DNA of 64,000 nucleotides from Streptomyces sp. NBC_01775 (GCF_035917675.1 NZ_CP109104.1:2046001-2110000); one strand, 5' to 3'. Positions 52,229 through 62,148 are shown, numbered from the stretch's first letter. Made by a program: numbers and translations. Notes: a model not told the origin generated them from the sequence alone.

Positions 52229-53779
52229 TCACCTTCCCGACTGCGCGGCGGCGGGCCGCGGAGCGCGGGCTTCCTCCTCGGCGAGGGTGGTCGCGTGCCA
52301 CAGGTGGTGCAGGGCGTAGGAGCGCCAGGGGCGCCACAGTTCGGCCTGCCCCGCCTCGGCTCCGGCCAGCGCCAGGCCGTGACGTACGCCCACGTCGCCC
52401 GGCAGGAAGACGTCGGGGTCGCCCAGGGCGCGCATCCGCATGTAGCCGGCCGTCCACGGGCCGATGCCCGGCAGGGCCAGCAGCGCGCGCTCGGTCTCTT
52501 CGCGGTCGGCGCCCGGGTCGAGGACGACCGTCCCGTCCGCCAGCGCCTCCCCCACCACGCGGATCGTACGGCGCCGGGTCTCCGGCATGCCCAGCTCGCT
52601 CAGCGGGGCCTGGGCCAGCACCCCGGCCTCGGGGAAGAGGTGGGTGAGCGTGCCGTCCGGCGCCGCGAGCGGCTTGCCGTAGGCCACGACGAGCTTCGCC
52701 GCCAGGGTGCGTGCCGCGCCGACCGAGATCTGCTGCCCGAGCACGGCGCGCACCGCCAGCTCGTGCGCGTCGGCCGCGCCGGGCGAGCGCAGGCCAGGGG
52801 TGCGGGCCAGCAGCGGGCCCAGCGCGCTGTCACCGTCGAGGCGTTCGGCCACCGCGTACGGGTCGGCGTCCAGGTCGAACAGCCGCCGCACGCGCTGTAC
52901 GGCAGTCGTCAGATCCCGCAGGTCGCCCAGGTGCAGCCGGCACTCCAGCCAGCCCTTGCCGCTGCGGGCCGGGCACTCGTCGACCTCGGCGACGCCGGTG
53001 CCGTAGGGCAGGTTCAGGGTGCGCCGGTAGGTGCGCGCACCGGGCTCGCCCCGCATCTCCTCGACGCCGGGGACGACCCGGCGCTCCAGGAAGCCGAACA
53101 CCTGGCCGGTGGCGTACGGGCCCCGGTACGCCAGCCGCAGCGGCACCCCGCTGACGGCCGCTCCTCCGTGCGCCGCCGCCTCCCGCGCCTCGGGGCGCCC
53201 CGCCGGGCCGTGACCGCCGCGTGCGGACGCCTCGCGCAGGGCGGTCGGGGTGCGGGCGTAGATGTCCCGGACGGTGTCGTTGAACTGCCGCACGCTCGCG
53301 AATCCCGAGGCGAACGCGACCTCGGTGACCGGCAGCGGCGTCGTCTGGAGCAGCACCCGCGCCGTGTGCGCGCGCTGGGCGCGGGCGAGCGCGACGGGGC
53401 CCGCGCCCAGCTCAGCGGTGAGCTGGCGCTGGACCTGGCGCGCGCTGTAGCCGAGCTTGCGGGCCAGCCCGGCGACGCCCTGGCGGTCCACGACGCCGTC
53501 GGAGATCATCCGCATCGCACGGCCTACCAGGTCGGCCCGGACGTTCCACTCGGCCGAGCCGGGCACGGCGTCGGGGCGACACCTGCGGCAGGCACGGAAG
53601 CCCGCGCCCTGGGCCGCGGCGGCCGTCGGATAGAAGCGCACGTTCTCCCGCTTCGGGGTGACCGCCGGGCAGCTGGGGCGGCAGTAGATCCCGGTGGTCG
53701 TCACACCGAGGAAGAACACGCCGTCGAAGCGCGCGTCCCTGCTGCGTACGGCTTCATACCTGCTGTCTTCTGTCGTCAC
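52229..53779 (-). CDS. alkA: Ada-N / AraC-HTH / AlkA fusion DNA-repair protein
   Basis: A 516-residue fusion. The N-terminal Ada methyl-phosphotriester domain has its four zinc cysteines (TGIYCRPSCPA and CRRCRP), then comes an AraC-type HTH (VAGLARKLGYSARQVQRQL; VTEVAFASGFASVRQFNDTVRDIY), an AlkA N-terminal domain and a helix-hairpin-helix glycosylase (LPGIGPWTAGYMRMRALGDPDVFLPGDVG, whose last Asp is the catalytic residue). It would sense methylated DNA and excise 3-methyladenine. GTG start; GGGAGG is only one base from it. No separate ogt gene adjoins it. Confidence 0.92.
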   Translation of the reverse strand: MTTEDSRYEAVRSRDARFDGVFFLGVTTTGIYCRPSCPAVTPKRENVRFYPTAAAAQGAGFRACRRCRPDAVPGSAEWNVRADLVGRAMRMISDGVVDRQGVAGLARKLGYSARQVQRQLTAELGAGPVALARAQRAHTARVLLQTTPLPVTEVAFASGFASVRQFNDTVRDIYARTPTALREASARGGHGPAGRPEAREAAAHGGAAVSGVPLRLAYRGPYATGQVFGFLERRVVPGVEEMRGEPGARTYRRTLNLPYGTGVAEVDECPARSGKGWLECRLHLGDLRDLTTAVQRVRRLFDLDADPYAVAERLDGDSALGPLLARTPGLRSPGAADAHELAVRAVLGQQISVGAARTLAAKLVVAYGKPLAAPDGTLTHLFPEAGVLAQAPLSELGMPETRRRTIRVVGEALADGTVVLDPGADREETERALLALPGIGPWTAGYMRMRALGDPDVFLPGDVGVRHGLALAGAEAGQAELWRPWRSYALHHLWHATTLAEEEARAPRPAAAQSGR

Positions 53780-53829
53780 GCCTCCCAGTGTGCGCGCTCG
53801 CCCCGCTCAGTTCTGGCGGGAATCGGACA

Positions 53830-54190
53830 TCACCATCCGGCGGCGTCGCGCGCGCCAGGCGCACTGCGCGCCCCGGGCTCGGCGCGGGAGCTGAGGGCGG
53901 GCGCCACGGGCAAGAACGGGAGCGCCGCGCACGCCAGCAGCCCGCCGGGACCCGCCCGTGCCGAGCCCAGCGCGTATCCGCCGTGGACGGCGACCGCCAC
54001 GAGCTCCGAACCGAAGCCCGCCACCGACGCGACGGTCGCGCGGGCGCCGTCCTCGATACGGTCCTGGAGGCGGCCTCGGCGTGCGCGATCGCCCAGAAGA
54101 ACGTGCCGAACGCGGTGGCGACCAGCAGGATGTCCGCCTCGTAGCCGGGCCCGCGTCGGGTGGCGTTCGGTGCCTGTGGAGGCTCAATGT
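53830..54190 (-). pseudogene. Frameshifted remnant of a small membrane protein
   Basis: Two minus-strand frames each carry protein-like sequence that joins if one base is skipped. Frame one: YEADILLVATAFGTFFWAIA, then HAEAASR (about 54075-54145). Frame two continues DRIEDGARATVASVAGFGSE and LVAVAVHGGYALG (53970-54070) to a stop near 53832. The hydrophobic periodicity fits a small membrane protein. No family is assigned. A frameshift near 54068 is inferred; a sequencing error is possible. Confidence 0.35.
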
Positions 54191-54208
54191 CGCTTCATGG
54201 AGCCCAGG

Positions 54209-54835
54209 CTAGGGACGGGAGTCCGGCCCCCGCACGGAGTCTTCCGGCAGCCGCTGGAGCAGCCCCCAGGTGAACTCCGCGACCACATCGTGGAGTTCAC
54301 CCTGGGTGTCGGGAGCTGTGCAGGCCAGCTGCTGGGAGAGGGGCGTGGAGCCCTCGCGAGGCCGGGCGGGAGGGAACGCCTGCGCGACCTCGTCCACGGT
54401 GCAGGACCAGGGCACCAGGTCCTCGACGGTGCGCAGCCGGGGCGGAGGCGCGCCGGGTGCCCGTACGAGCCACTCGTTCCACACCGCGCCGCCACCGGGC
54501 GCGCTCATCACCTCGAAGCGCAGGTCGGGCCACAGCGGCAGGGCCCAGCTGAGCGCCTCGCAGGTGAGGTCGCCGACCTGGCGGCGTTCGGTGGCCTCCG
54601 GCGGGCCGAGGACGGAGCGGTAGCGGGCGAGGGACCCGCGCGAGGCGCCACGCGGGGACCGGACCATGGCCTGCCAGCGCTTGTTGGCCTCGCGCATCGC
54701 GGCGAGGCCGACGCCGAGCGCGCGCAGAGCCTCCTCGACCCTGTCGCGCTGGAAGTCGGCCATTCTGCGCAGCAGGACGAGCTGGAACTCCAGCGGCCCG
54801 AACGGCGCGGCGGGTGCGGGTGTGGCCCTGGCCAT
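54209..54835 (-). CDS. Hypothetical protein
   Basis: A 208-residue protein of unknown function, mostly helical at the N-terminus (FGPLEFQLVLLRRMADFQRDRVEEALRALG), with a middle section RYRSVLGPPEATERRQVGDLTCEALSWALPLWPDLRFEVM and a C-terminal helix ELHDVVAEFTWGLLQRLPEDS. No motif recognised. The ATG at 54835 is preferred because the residues upstream are Arg-rich and non-protein-like; GGA lies seven bases before it. It follows rsgA on the same strand, separated by an inverted repeat. Confidence 0.7.
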   Translation of the reverse strand: MARATPAPAAPFGPLEFQLVLLRRMADFQRDRVEEALRALGVGLAAMREANKRWQAMVRSPRGASRGSLARYRSVLGPPEATERRQVGDLTCEALSWALPLWPDLRFEVMSAPGGGAVWNEWLVRAPGAPPPRLRTVEDLVPWSCTVDEVAQAFPPARPREGSTPLSQQLACTAPDTQGELHDVVAEFTWGLLQRLPEDSVRGPDSRP

Positions 54836-54897
54836 CAGAAGGTCCGCGCGGTGCGGAGCGGCGACGCGTTCGGCCAAGGGGGCAACCACGGGAGCAT

Positions 54898-54995
54898 GGA
54901 GGGGACGGTACCAACCGGCACGTAGTGCCCGGCGCCGGGCCGACCGGCGCCGTACCACCCCGGCGCCGCACCACCCGGCACGTACCGTCCCCTCC
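54898..54995. repeat. Inverted repeat between rsgA and the hypothetical gene
   Basis: GGAGGGGACGGTAC (54898-54911) and GTACCGTCCCCTCC (54982-54995) are perfect 14-bp arms. Inside are nested GC palindromes (GCCCGGCGCCGGGC) and two near-copies of ACCAACCGGCACGTA (54910, 54971). It lies 15 bases past the rsgA stop and may act as its terminator. Confidence 0.55.
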
Positions 54996-55010
54996 AAGAC
55001 CCGCGGAGCG

Positions 55011-56225
55011 CTACGGCTTGCGGCGGGGGCCGCGCTTGCGTTCCGTCATGTGCCGGCCGAGTGCCTGCCGCTGCTTGAACATCTGACGCTGCTCGGCGCG
55101 CAGCCGCGCGTCGGTGCGGGCGGCCAGCCGGGTGTTCTCGCGCAGCAGCTTGCGGTAGCTGTCGAGGCGCCGCTCGGGCAGGATGCCGTCCTCGACGGCG
55201 GTCAGCACCGCGCAGCCGGGCTCGGCCTGGTGGGCGCAGTCCTGGAACCGGCACTTCCGGGCCAGTTCCTCGATCTCCGAGAACGCCTGGCCCAGGCCCT
55301 CCTCCGCGTCCCACAGGCCCACGCCGCGCAGCCCGGGGGTGTCGATGAGGACGCCGCCGCCCGACGAGGCGGGCAGCGGCAGCAGGTTACGGGTCGTCGT
55401 GGTGTGGCGGCCCTTGCCGTCCCGGTCCCGGATGGCCTGCACGGTCTGCGCCTCGTGGCCCAGCAGCGCGTTGGCGAGCGTCGACTTGCCCGCGCCCGAC
55501 GGACCCAGCAGCGCGGTGGTACCGCCCGCGAGGACGGCGGCGAGGATGTCGACTGCCTCGCCGGTCTCGGCGCTGATCGACAGCACCTGCACGCCGGGCG
55601 CGACGGTCTCCGCGTCGGCGAGCAGGTGCGCGACGGTGGCCGCCTCGGGGACGAGGTCCGCCTTGGTGAGGACGAGCAGCGGCTCGGCACCGCTGCTCCA
55701 GGAGAGCGCCGACTTATGCAGCAGTGCCTCACCACTCGAACACGACATCGCGAGCGCGAGGAACCGCTCGATCCGACCAAGATCCAGATCGTCGGCGAGC
55801 GGCACACAGATGACGACGTGATCGATGTTAGTGGCCAGGACCTGGCCTTCGGAACGCTTCGACGACGTCGACCGCACGAAGGCGTTGCGGCGCGGCAGCA
55901 GCGTCCGCACGTACCGAGGGTCACAGCCCTCAGGATCGACGGCGACCCAGTCCCCCGTGCACACGACCTTCATCGGGTCTCGCGGTACGACGAACTCGGT
56001 GTCGGCACAGATGGTGCCTTCGGGGGTGACGACGTCGCACTGTCCGCGATCGACGCGTACGACGCGGCCGGGCAGGAGTCCCTGCTCGGCATACGGCGCG
56101 AACACGGCCTCCCAGTCCGCGTCCCAACCGTACGAAGTCAGCGAATCCGAGGGGGATGGGGAGGGTGAGGAGGGCGAAGATGAGCCCAGGAAAGAAGAAG
56201 AGGAAGACAAGGGGTGACCCTTCAC
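55011..56225 (-). CDS. rsgA: Ribosome small subunit-dependent GTPase A
   Basis: A 404-residue circularly permuted GTPase acting in 30S subunit maturation. G4 (LTKADL), G1/P-loop (GPSGAGKSTLANALLG) and G3 (IDTPGLRGVG) appear in the permuted order. The C-terminal zinc-binding domain is CRFQDCAHQAEPGCAV. The N-terminal ~35 residues are Ser/Pro-rich (SSSSSFLGSSSPSSPSPSPS), beyond the usual OB-fold start; the true start could be internal. The C-terminus is long and basic (RTDARLRAEQRQMFKQRQALGRHMTERKRGPRRKP), fitting rRNA contact. Confidence 0.93.
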   Translation of the reverse strand: MKGHPLSSSSSFLGSSSPSSPSPSPSDSLTSYGWDADWEAVFAPYAEQGLLPGRVVRVDRGQCDVVTPEGTICADTEFVVPRDPMKVVCTGDWVAVDPEGCDPRYVRTLLPRRNAFVRSTSSKRSEGQVLATNIDHVVICVPLADDLDLGRIERFLALAMSCSSGEALLHKSALSWSSGAEPLLVLTKADLVPEAATVAHLLADAETVAPGVQVLSISAETGEAVDILAAVLAGGTTALLGPSGAGKSTLANALLGHEAQTVQAIRDRDGKGRHTTTTRNLLPLPASSGGGVLIDTPGLRGVGLWDAEEGLGQAFSEIEELARKCRFQDCAHQAEPGCAVLTAVEDGILPERRLDSYRKLLRENTRLAARTDARLRAEQRQMFKQRQALGRHMTERKRGPRRKP

Positions 56226-56292
56226 AGGGCGGCCCCGACTGCACGTTCAACTGCGCAACTGCACGCGCCTGGGCGCGAAGAAAGGAAGCAGG

Positions 56293-56364
56293 TCAGCCGG
56301 TGGCCACAGAGGTGGACTTGATGAACTTCCGGATGCGGGCAGCGCCCATCTCGACAACAGCCAT
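56293..56364 (-). CDS. Very small ORF (23 codons)
   Basis: MAVVEMGAARIRKFIKSTSVATG, with GGGAGG eight bases upstream of the ATG at 56364, a textbook ribosome-binding site for so short a frame. It begins four bases after the stop of the 49-codon ORF upstream. No match recognised. It may be a leader peptide, a small regulatory protein or the start of a truncated gene. Confidence 0.3.
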   Translation of the reverse strand: MAVVEMGAARIRKFIKSTSVATG

Positions 56365-56367
56365 CGG

Positions 56368-56517
56368 TCACACCTCCCGGGTCCTTCTCAGAGCGTCAGC
56401 AGCGGCGAGCAGCCGCTGCACGAACAAGGGCGACCATAGCCGCACGCCCCGGGACGTGCCACCGCTTTTCCGCCGCGCCCGCGAGCCCAATCGAACCTCA
56501 CGCCACCAGGCAGACAT
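56368..56517 (-). CDS. Small basic ORF overlapping the RDF-like gene
   Basis: A 49-residue frame beginning MSAWWREVRLGSRARRKSGG and ending LWSPLFVQRLLAAADALRRTREV. It overlaps the RDF-like gene's last 20 bases and is followed within four bases by the 23-codon ORF, so the three could form a short operon. Basic N-terminus and a helical C-terminus are all that can be said. Coding is uncertain. Confidence 0.3.
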   Translation of the reverse strand: MSAWWREVRLGSRARRKSGGTSRGVRLWSPLFVQRLLAAADALRRTREV

Positions 56518-57205
56518 CGCCCCGCCTGCCGACCCGACGCCCCTTGACCTCAAGCACGGGCCTGCGATAGCTCACCAAGATCCCCGACCCGGTGGTGAAT
56601 TCCACCAACTGATAACTCAGGACACAGTCCACTGAGGTTCCGTGCATCACACGCTCCGCCGAGGGAAGCGATTCCAGAAGCTCCCACGACGTCGAGACGA
56701 GCTGGAAAATTCCTACGTCAGGAAGACCGGCCAGCCGAAATCGCAGGCGCACCTCCGGCACCGGCCCCCGTCCTGCCTTTGCCGCCGCCTTGCGCTCCTC
56801 GACGGTGGCAGGACAGCCGCACGGACCCCCCTCGGCACCCGTGGAGTCAAGAAGATTGGCTCCATCGCAGACGTGGAACACCTCACCGGCGGCCCGCATC
56901 ACCATCCGCACAGACACGGGCTGCCCGCCCGTCAGAACCACAGAGATCGATTCACATCGCGTGAGCACTTCATAACCCCGGCCGGCACCCTGGCCCGTCA
57001 GCTCCGGCTGCCCCCCGTACAACCCCGCGAGAGCATCAGCCACGTCACGGTCCCCTGTGGTGATCCGCCAAGACGACACCGCGACCGGCCTGCCGTCGAC
57101 CTGTCGGCCAACATGGAAATGCCCTACCGGAGCGCCCGCCGTATCACGCAGCAGAGGAACTTCTCCTACCGCAGCCCCATGCTTCTGGTCCTTGCTGTGA
57201 TCCAT
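56498..57205 (-). CDS. Phage gp3-like recombination directionality factor
   Basis: A 235-residue protein that resembles the phiC31 gp3-like recombination directionality factor family. The core is CGCPATVEERKAAAKAGRG (Cys129, Cys131) followed by EVRLRFRLAGLPDVGIFQLVSTSWELLESLP and VEFTTGSGILVSYRRPVLEV; Cys113 in VCDGAN may complete a zinc site. gp3 proteins bind a serine integrase and switch it from integration to excision. No integrase gene is in the window. The ATG at 57205 has GGAGA six bases upstream. Family assignment is from memory of its motifs and should be checked by profile search. Confidence 0.65.
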   Translation of the reverse strand: MDHSKDQKHGAAVGEVPLLRDTAGAPVGHFHVGRQVDGRPVAVSSWRITTGDRDVADALAGLYGGQPELTGQGAGRGYEVLTRCESISVVLTGGQPVSVRMVMRAAGEVFHVCDGANLLDSTGAEGGPCGCPATVEERKAAAKAGRGPVPEVRLRFRLAGLPDVGIFQLVSTSWELLESLPSAERVMHGTSVDCVLSYQLVEFTTGSGILVSYRRPVLEVKGRRVGRRGDVCLVA

Positions 57206-57707
57206 GGCTTCTCTCCGGTCGAGCCGTAAACAGGAGCCATGAGGATCCGCAACATCTCCCGTTTGGCGAGGCCGGATTTCCGTTGTATGCATCGGGGTGG
57301 GCTGGCCGACTACGACGGACAGCATGTAGGTCAAGTACAAGGAGACCGCGCGGGGCGGGCTCGCGATCAACGTCATCGAGTGCTGAGCGCACCACCTGTG
57401 ACCAGGTGATTCACGTCTTTCAGCTCTGTCACGGTCTTGCCCTTCTGTACGGCGGAAAGTCCCTGAAAAGTCCCTGGCAATGAGCCCCGCCCTGGGTTTG
57501 AGCCTGCGTGCTCTCCCTCGTGTGCATCGATGAAGGGCTGGCGCAGCATGATCGGGGCCCCGGATCCCGCAGTCACGTACCGGTCACTCGCAAGAAGCTT
57601 GCTTGGCTCCCTCTCTCTGAGGCTTACGGGATATACCGTGATGTCCCATACGAGCCGCACGCTGGGTGCGGTACAAGAGCTGCTTCGGCGGCTCGATGGG
57701 GGGAGCA
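57206..57707. other. Gene-free stretch upstream of the NTPase gene
   Basis: No gene of useful length. A short in-frame tail, VKYKETARGGLAINVIEC and stop (about 57328-57384), looks protein-like but is blocked by a TAG just upstream, so it may be a gene remnant. CACCTG-TGAC-CAGGTG (57393-57408) is a small palindrome and AAAGTCCCTG is directly repeated at about 57459-57478. The promoter of the NTPase gene presumably lies here. Confidence 0.4.
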
Positions 57708-60700
57708 GTGGTACCTCGACCGGGAGGCGAGACCGACAAGTTCGGCAATCGCTACGAAGCCGCCTGGACAGTCCGACATGCGCTCTACGTCCTCCTCGGC
57801 AGGGGTGAATCACTCACCGTTGAGCCCGATGTCCCCCTGGGCGAGGGAGCCGAGTTCGTCTTCTACAGCAGCGGTAGGACCGAGGTACACCAGGTCAAGC
57901 GTCAGGACCGCAATGCCAACAATTGGAGCGTGGCCTCACTGCGCAGGAAGGAGATTTGGCAGCATCTGCGCACTCACGCGGAGGCGGGGCGCCACTTCCA
58001 CTTCGTCTCCACGGTCCCGGCACGGCCGCTCCAAGAACTCAGCGACCGGGCTCGTCGCTCCGACGATTACCCGGCCTTTGTCGCTGGCTGGCTGACGGAA
58101 GAGCTTCGCAGTCACTTCGACGAACTCGCCTCCCCTGGTATCTACGGATCACCCGAGATGGCTTGGCGCATGCTGAGGTTCCTATGGGTGCAGTGCCACG
58201 ACGAGGGGGACGTCGTCGCCATCAATACGGTCCTGGCCGAACAGACCCTCGAAGGATTCTCTGGGTGCCAGGCAGCGCTCGCCCTGGGCGATCTCCTCAA
58301 TAACAACCTGGGCGCCCGCTTAGACGCAGCGGCCATCATGAGGCGGCTCGCACAGTACGGGCTTCGGCGGATGCCACAGGTGGATGCCGAGCCAGTGGTC
58401 GATGCGGTGGGAGAGGCTACCCGGCGCTGGGCCGCGAGCACCGAATCCGATTTGCTCAAGCCAGTGATTCAGCGCGAGGAAGCCAGCCGTCTGATGGCTC
58501 ACGCCGGCAACGGACAGCAGATCACACTACTCACGGGCGCAGCCGGAGACGGCAAGAGCGCCGTGCTGCACCAGACGTTCGCAGCACTCGATGAGGCAAA
58601 CATCCCCGTGCTCGCGTTTCGGCTCGACCGGCTGGCCTCCTTCGCGACGACCGCGGAACTGGGCGAACTCGTCGGCCTCCCTGTGTCCCCCGTCAGCGCG
58701 CTCGAAACGGTGGCGCAGGGGCGTTCTTGCTTCATGATCGTGGACCAGCTCGACGCGGTCAGCAGGATGTCCGGACGGGCGCCCGAAGCCCTCGATGCGG
58801 TGGCTGACCTGATCCGTGAAGCAACGCTACATCCCGCCATGCGAATCATCCTCGCCTGCCGCAAATTCGACGTCGATAACGATCCTCGCATCCGTCAACT
58901 GACCGAGGAGGACCGCTGCATCCGTGTCGCCGTCGGCAGCCTCACCGATACACAAATCGACGCAGCCCTCACCGCGATGGACCTGGAAGCAACCGACGTT
59001 GACCCGACTCAACGGGTACTACTGGGATCGCCGCTGAATCTGGTACTCCTCGCCTCCATCGCCCGCCAGGATGACGCCCTTTCTTTCCGCACCACTAAGC
59101 AGCTTTTCGATGCGTTCTGGGACACGAAGCGAATCAACTGCCGCCACAGGTATCCGTCCGTACGCTTCAATGATGTCGTCACGGCAGTCGCTGAGGCTAT
59201 GAGCGACCGGCAGCAACTGGAAGTACCATACGCAGTACTCGACGGAGATGACCTTTCCGCCAGCGCCAACGTGCTGGTGTCAGAACACGTCTGCGTCCGC
59301 GACGGGCAACACCTCGCCTTCTTTCACGAGAGCTTCTTCGACTATGCCTTCGCCCGTGGCTGGGCCAGTCGCGGTGAATCGCTAAGCACCTTCCTCACCA
59401 GGAGCGAGCAGGAACTCTTTCGACGGGGTCAGGTCCGGCAGATTCTTACACATCTGCGCGAACTGGAACCGGAGCGATTCGCAGAAGGAATTACGGAACT
59501 GCTGGCGCGCCCAGACATCCGCTACCACATCAAACATCTTGTGCTCGCTGTCCTCCGGGACATGGAGGCACCGACCGCCATAGAATGGGATGCCGTCGCA
59601 CAGGTACTGGATGGTCGGCCAGCGTTCGCGGGTCAGTTGGCGCATTCACTCAGCACCTCAGCATGGTTCCACCGGATCTATTCCGAGGGAGCCATCGAGG
59701 ACTGGTTGTCGGGAAACGATCCGCGAGAGCATGACTGGGCGCTGCGGATCATGGCGGGCGGCGTCGCGGAGTACCCTGAAGAGGTGGCTGGACTTCTCGG
59801 GCCACATACGTCAGCCGCAGAGTATCCTTCGCGGCTGGCATGGATCATCCGTTTTGCCGAGATCTCGGAGAGTCGGGCGCTCTTCGATCTGCTGTTGGAT
59901 GCGGTGCGAACGGGACGCTACGGAGAACACGAGCGCTTTCTATGGGTTTCCTTGGGCGACCTCGGGTCGCGTCGGCCGGAGTGGGCAGTCGAACTCCTTA
60001 GCGCCCATCTAGTGGAACGCCCCGGGGCTCTGGAACTCGACGGCACGGGGAAGGTTCGCGGGCTTCTCAGCAGAGACCATTCCGTCCTCGACCTGGTGAA
60101 GTCCGCCTCTGCTGGCGCTCCGGAAGCCTTCTGCGACTGGCTGCTTCCCACCCTACTCAAAGTCATGGAGACCACCGCGCTCTCGCCGAGACTCGGTTGG
60201 CCCGTCGCCGACCGTCACTTCGGCTTTCGTTACCCGGACGACGGCCCCAGCACACTGGACGAGGCGTTTCTGCAAGGCATCTCCGTAGCGCTGCGAACCG
60301 TCGCACAGCAGACTCCACTTCGAGCCCGCCCGTTCATGGAGCAGCTCGCGGACGTTCCCTATGACGCAGCCCAATGGCTTCTCTATCAGGCTCTGGGCGC
60401 CGCAGGGGAAGCTTCTGCTGGCTGGGCAGCCGAGCTGCTGCTTCAGGGTCGGCACCGGCTGCTTTCCCCTTACGGAAGCAACGTGTCCTGGGGAGCACGC
60501 CAGGTAATCCGCTCCATCAGCGGATTCCTCCCTGCGGCGACCCACCACCAGCTCGAAGAGGCAATCCTATACCTCCGCCTTCCCCCCAAAGAAAAGCTGT
60601 CACCGTGGACTGAGTTCAATCTACTGTCCGCCATGTCGGAGCACCAACTGTCTACGCGTGCGGCTCGCCGCCTGGGAGAACTCATCCGCCTCCACGGGGG

Positions 60701-62148
60701 ACAGAGCCAACCAGCGGAACCACAGAAGATGACGGCACGAGTCATCGGAGCACCTATCGAAACAGAACCCGCCCAGCGCATGAATGACGACCAATGGCTC
60801 CGTGCCATGAAAACGCACCACGAGGACAAAACCGATTGGGAGCGTGGAACCGGGGGCGCCCGGGAGCAAGCCCATGTCCTGGAGAATCAGACGATGGCGG
60901 ACCCAGCCCGGTTCGCCCGTCTCGCCTTGAGGTTCGACGCGGAGACCCATTCCGCTTACGGAGCATCTCTACTACTCGGCCTGGGGAAGGCTGAATCGCT
61001 GAGCAATCCAGCTCCGGTCTTCGCTGCAGTGAGGCACCTGGCCAATCTGGGCAAGCCAGAACATGACCGCTGGTTGGGTTGGTCGCTCCGGCAGTACCTC
61101 GCGTCCGTACCCCTCGACCTCGTCGGGCAGTTGCTCGACCGGGCACTCCACTCTGCAGATCCCGCGGCCGGTGACTCCGGGATCATGCAGGACGGCGAAC
61201 GCGATCTACTTCACACCGGCATGAACACGGTGCGCGGAAGTGCCGCCGAGAGCCTGGGCGATCTACTCATCCACGACCCGGACGGCTCCCGCAGCGCCCT
61301 AGTGATTCCTCAGCTCGACATCCTTGCCACCGACCCATCCCCCGCGGTGAGGGCCCGTACAGCCCATACGCTCCATGCCGCGTTGCGACACTTTCGCCCC
61401 GAAGCCACTGAGGCATTCACCAAACTGATCGCCACAGACGATCAGTTGCTTGCCACACGACGCGTGGTGAACCTCGTCGCCGCCATGAGTCACGAAGGCG
61501 CAGAAACCACTAAGCCGGTGATCGAACGGATGCTGACCTCACCGGTGGACGCGGTGCGGATGACTGGGGGGGCTCCTCGCGGCACTCCGCGCCACGCAGT
61601 GGGATATGCCGGACCTGCTGGAAGCGATCCTCAGTGGGGACGATGAACTGCAGCGGCAGGGGGCCGCTCAAATGTGCGCCCAAAGAATTGCGGACACTGG
61701 CGACCTGGCAATCACACAAGCCGCGCTCGTCCAGTTCTTCCATGACCCACAAGATTCAGTACGCGAGGCAGCCTCCAAGACAGCCACCGCACTGCGAGGC
61801 AGACGGCTGCGCCCCTACCGCGAAACGCTCACCAAGCTGATCGCCTCCAGCGCCTTCAGCCATGCCCTCCCCCAACTGCTCATCACCCTGGAGCATGCGG
61901 CGGACCGCGTCGATAACTTGGTCCTGGGTTGCGTACGGCGCTTCATCGAGGTTCATGGCAGCGACGCAGCCGATTTGTCCACCCACGCAGCAGCCGACGC
62001 GTACCACATCGGAGAACTCCTGATCCGCGCCTACGCCCAGGCCAGCTCTCCAGCCCAACGTTCGGAGATTCTGGACGTGCTGGATGACCTGCTCCTCCAA
62101 GGGGCTTATGGAGTAGCCAAGGCAGTAGTTCAAGTCGAGCGTCTGTGA
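57708..62148 (+). CDS. Giant nuclease-STAND NTPase with helical repeats, frameshifted
   Basis: About 1,480 codons once one base is skipped near 61570. The N-terminus has GGETDKFGNRYEAAW (residues 6-20) and then GAEFVFYSSG...TEVHQVKRQ (47-66), a PD-(D/E)XK-type nuclease pattern resembling DUF4297/Cap4 effectors. An NTPase follows: Walker A GAAGDGKS at 277-284, Walker B CFMIVDQLD at 341-349, then ILACRKFD. The last ~800 residues are alpha-helical HEAT/TPR-like repeats, the usual sensor part of STAND proteins. This layout is that of antiviral NTPases; function is inferred. GTG at 57708 puts the conserved GGETDK motif near the start; ATG at 57696 is the alternative. Confidence 0.75.
61566..61572 (+). 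other. Frameshift site: run of seven G
   Basis: The upstream frame reads ...VDAVRMTGG then goes out of register and ends at 61646. With six G instead of seven it continues GGLLAALRATQWDMPDLLEAIL into the C-terminal 180 residues ending at 62148. Sequencing error, a recent null mutation and a phase-variable tract are all possible. Confidence 0.8.
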
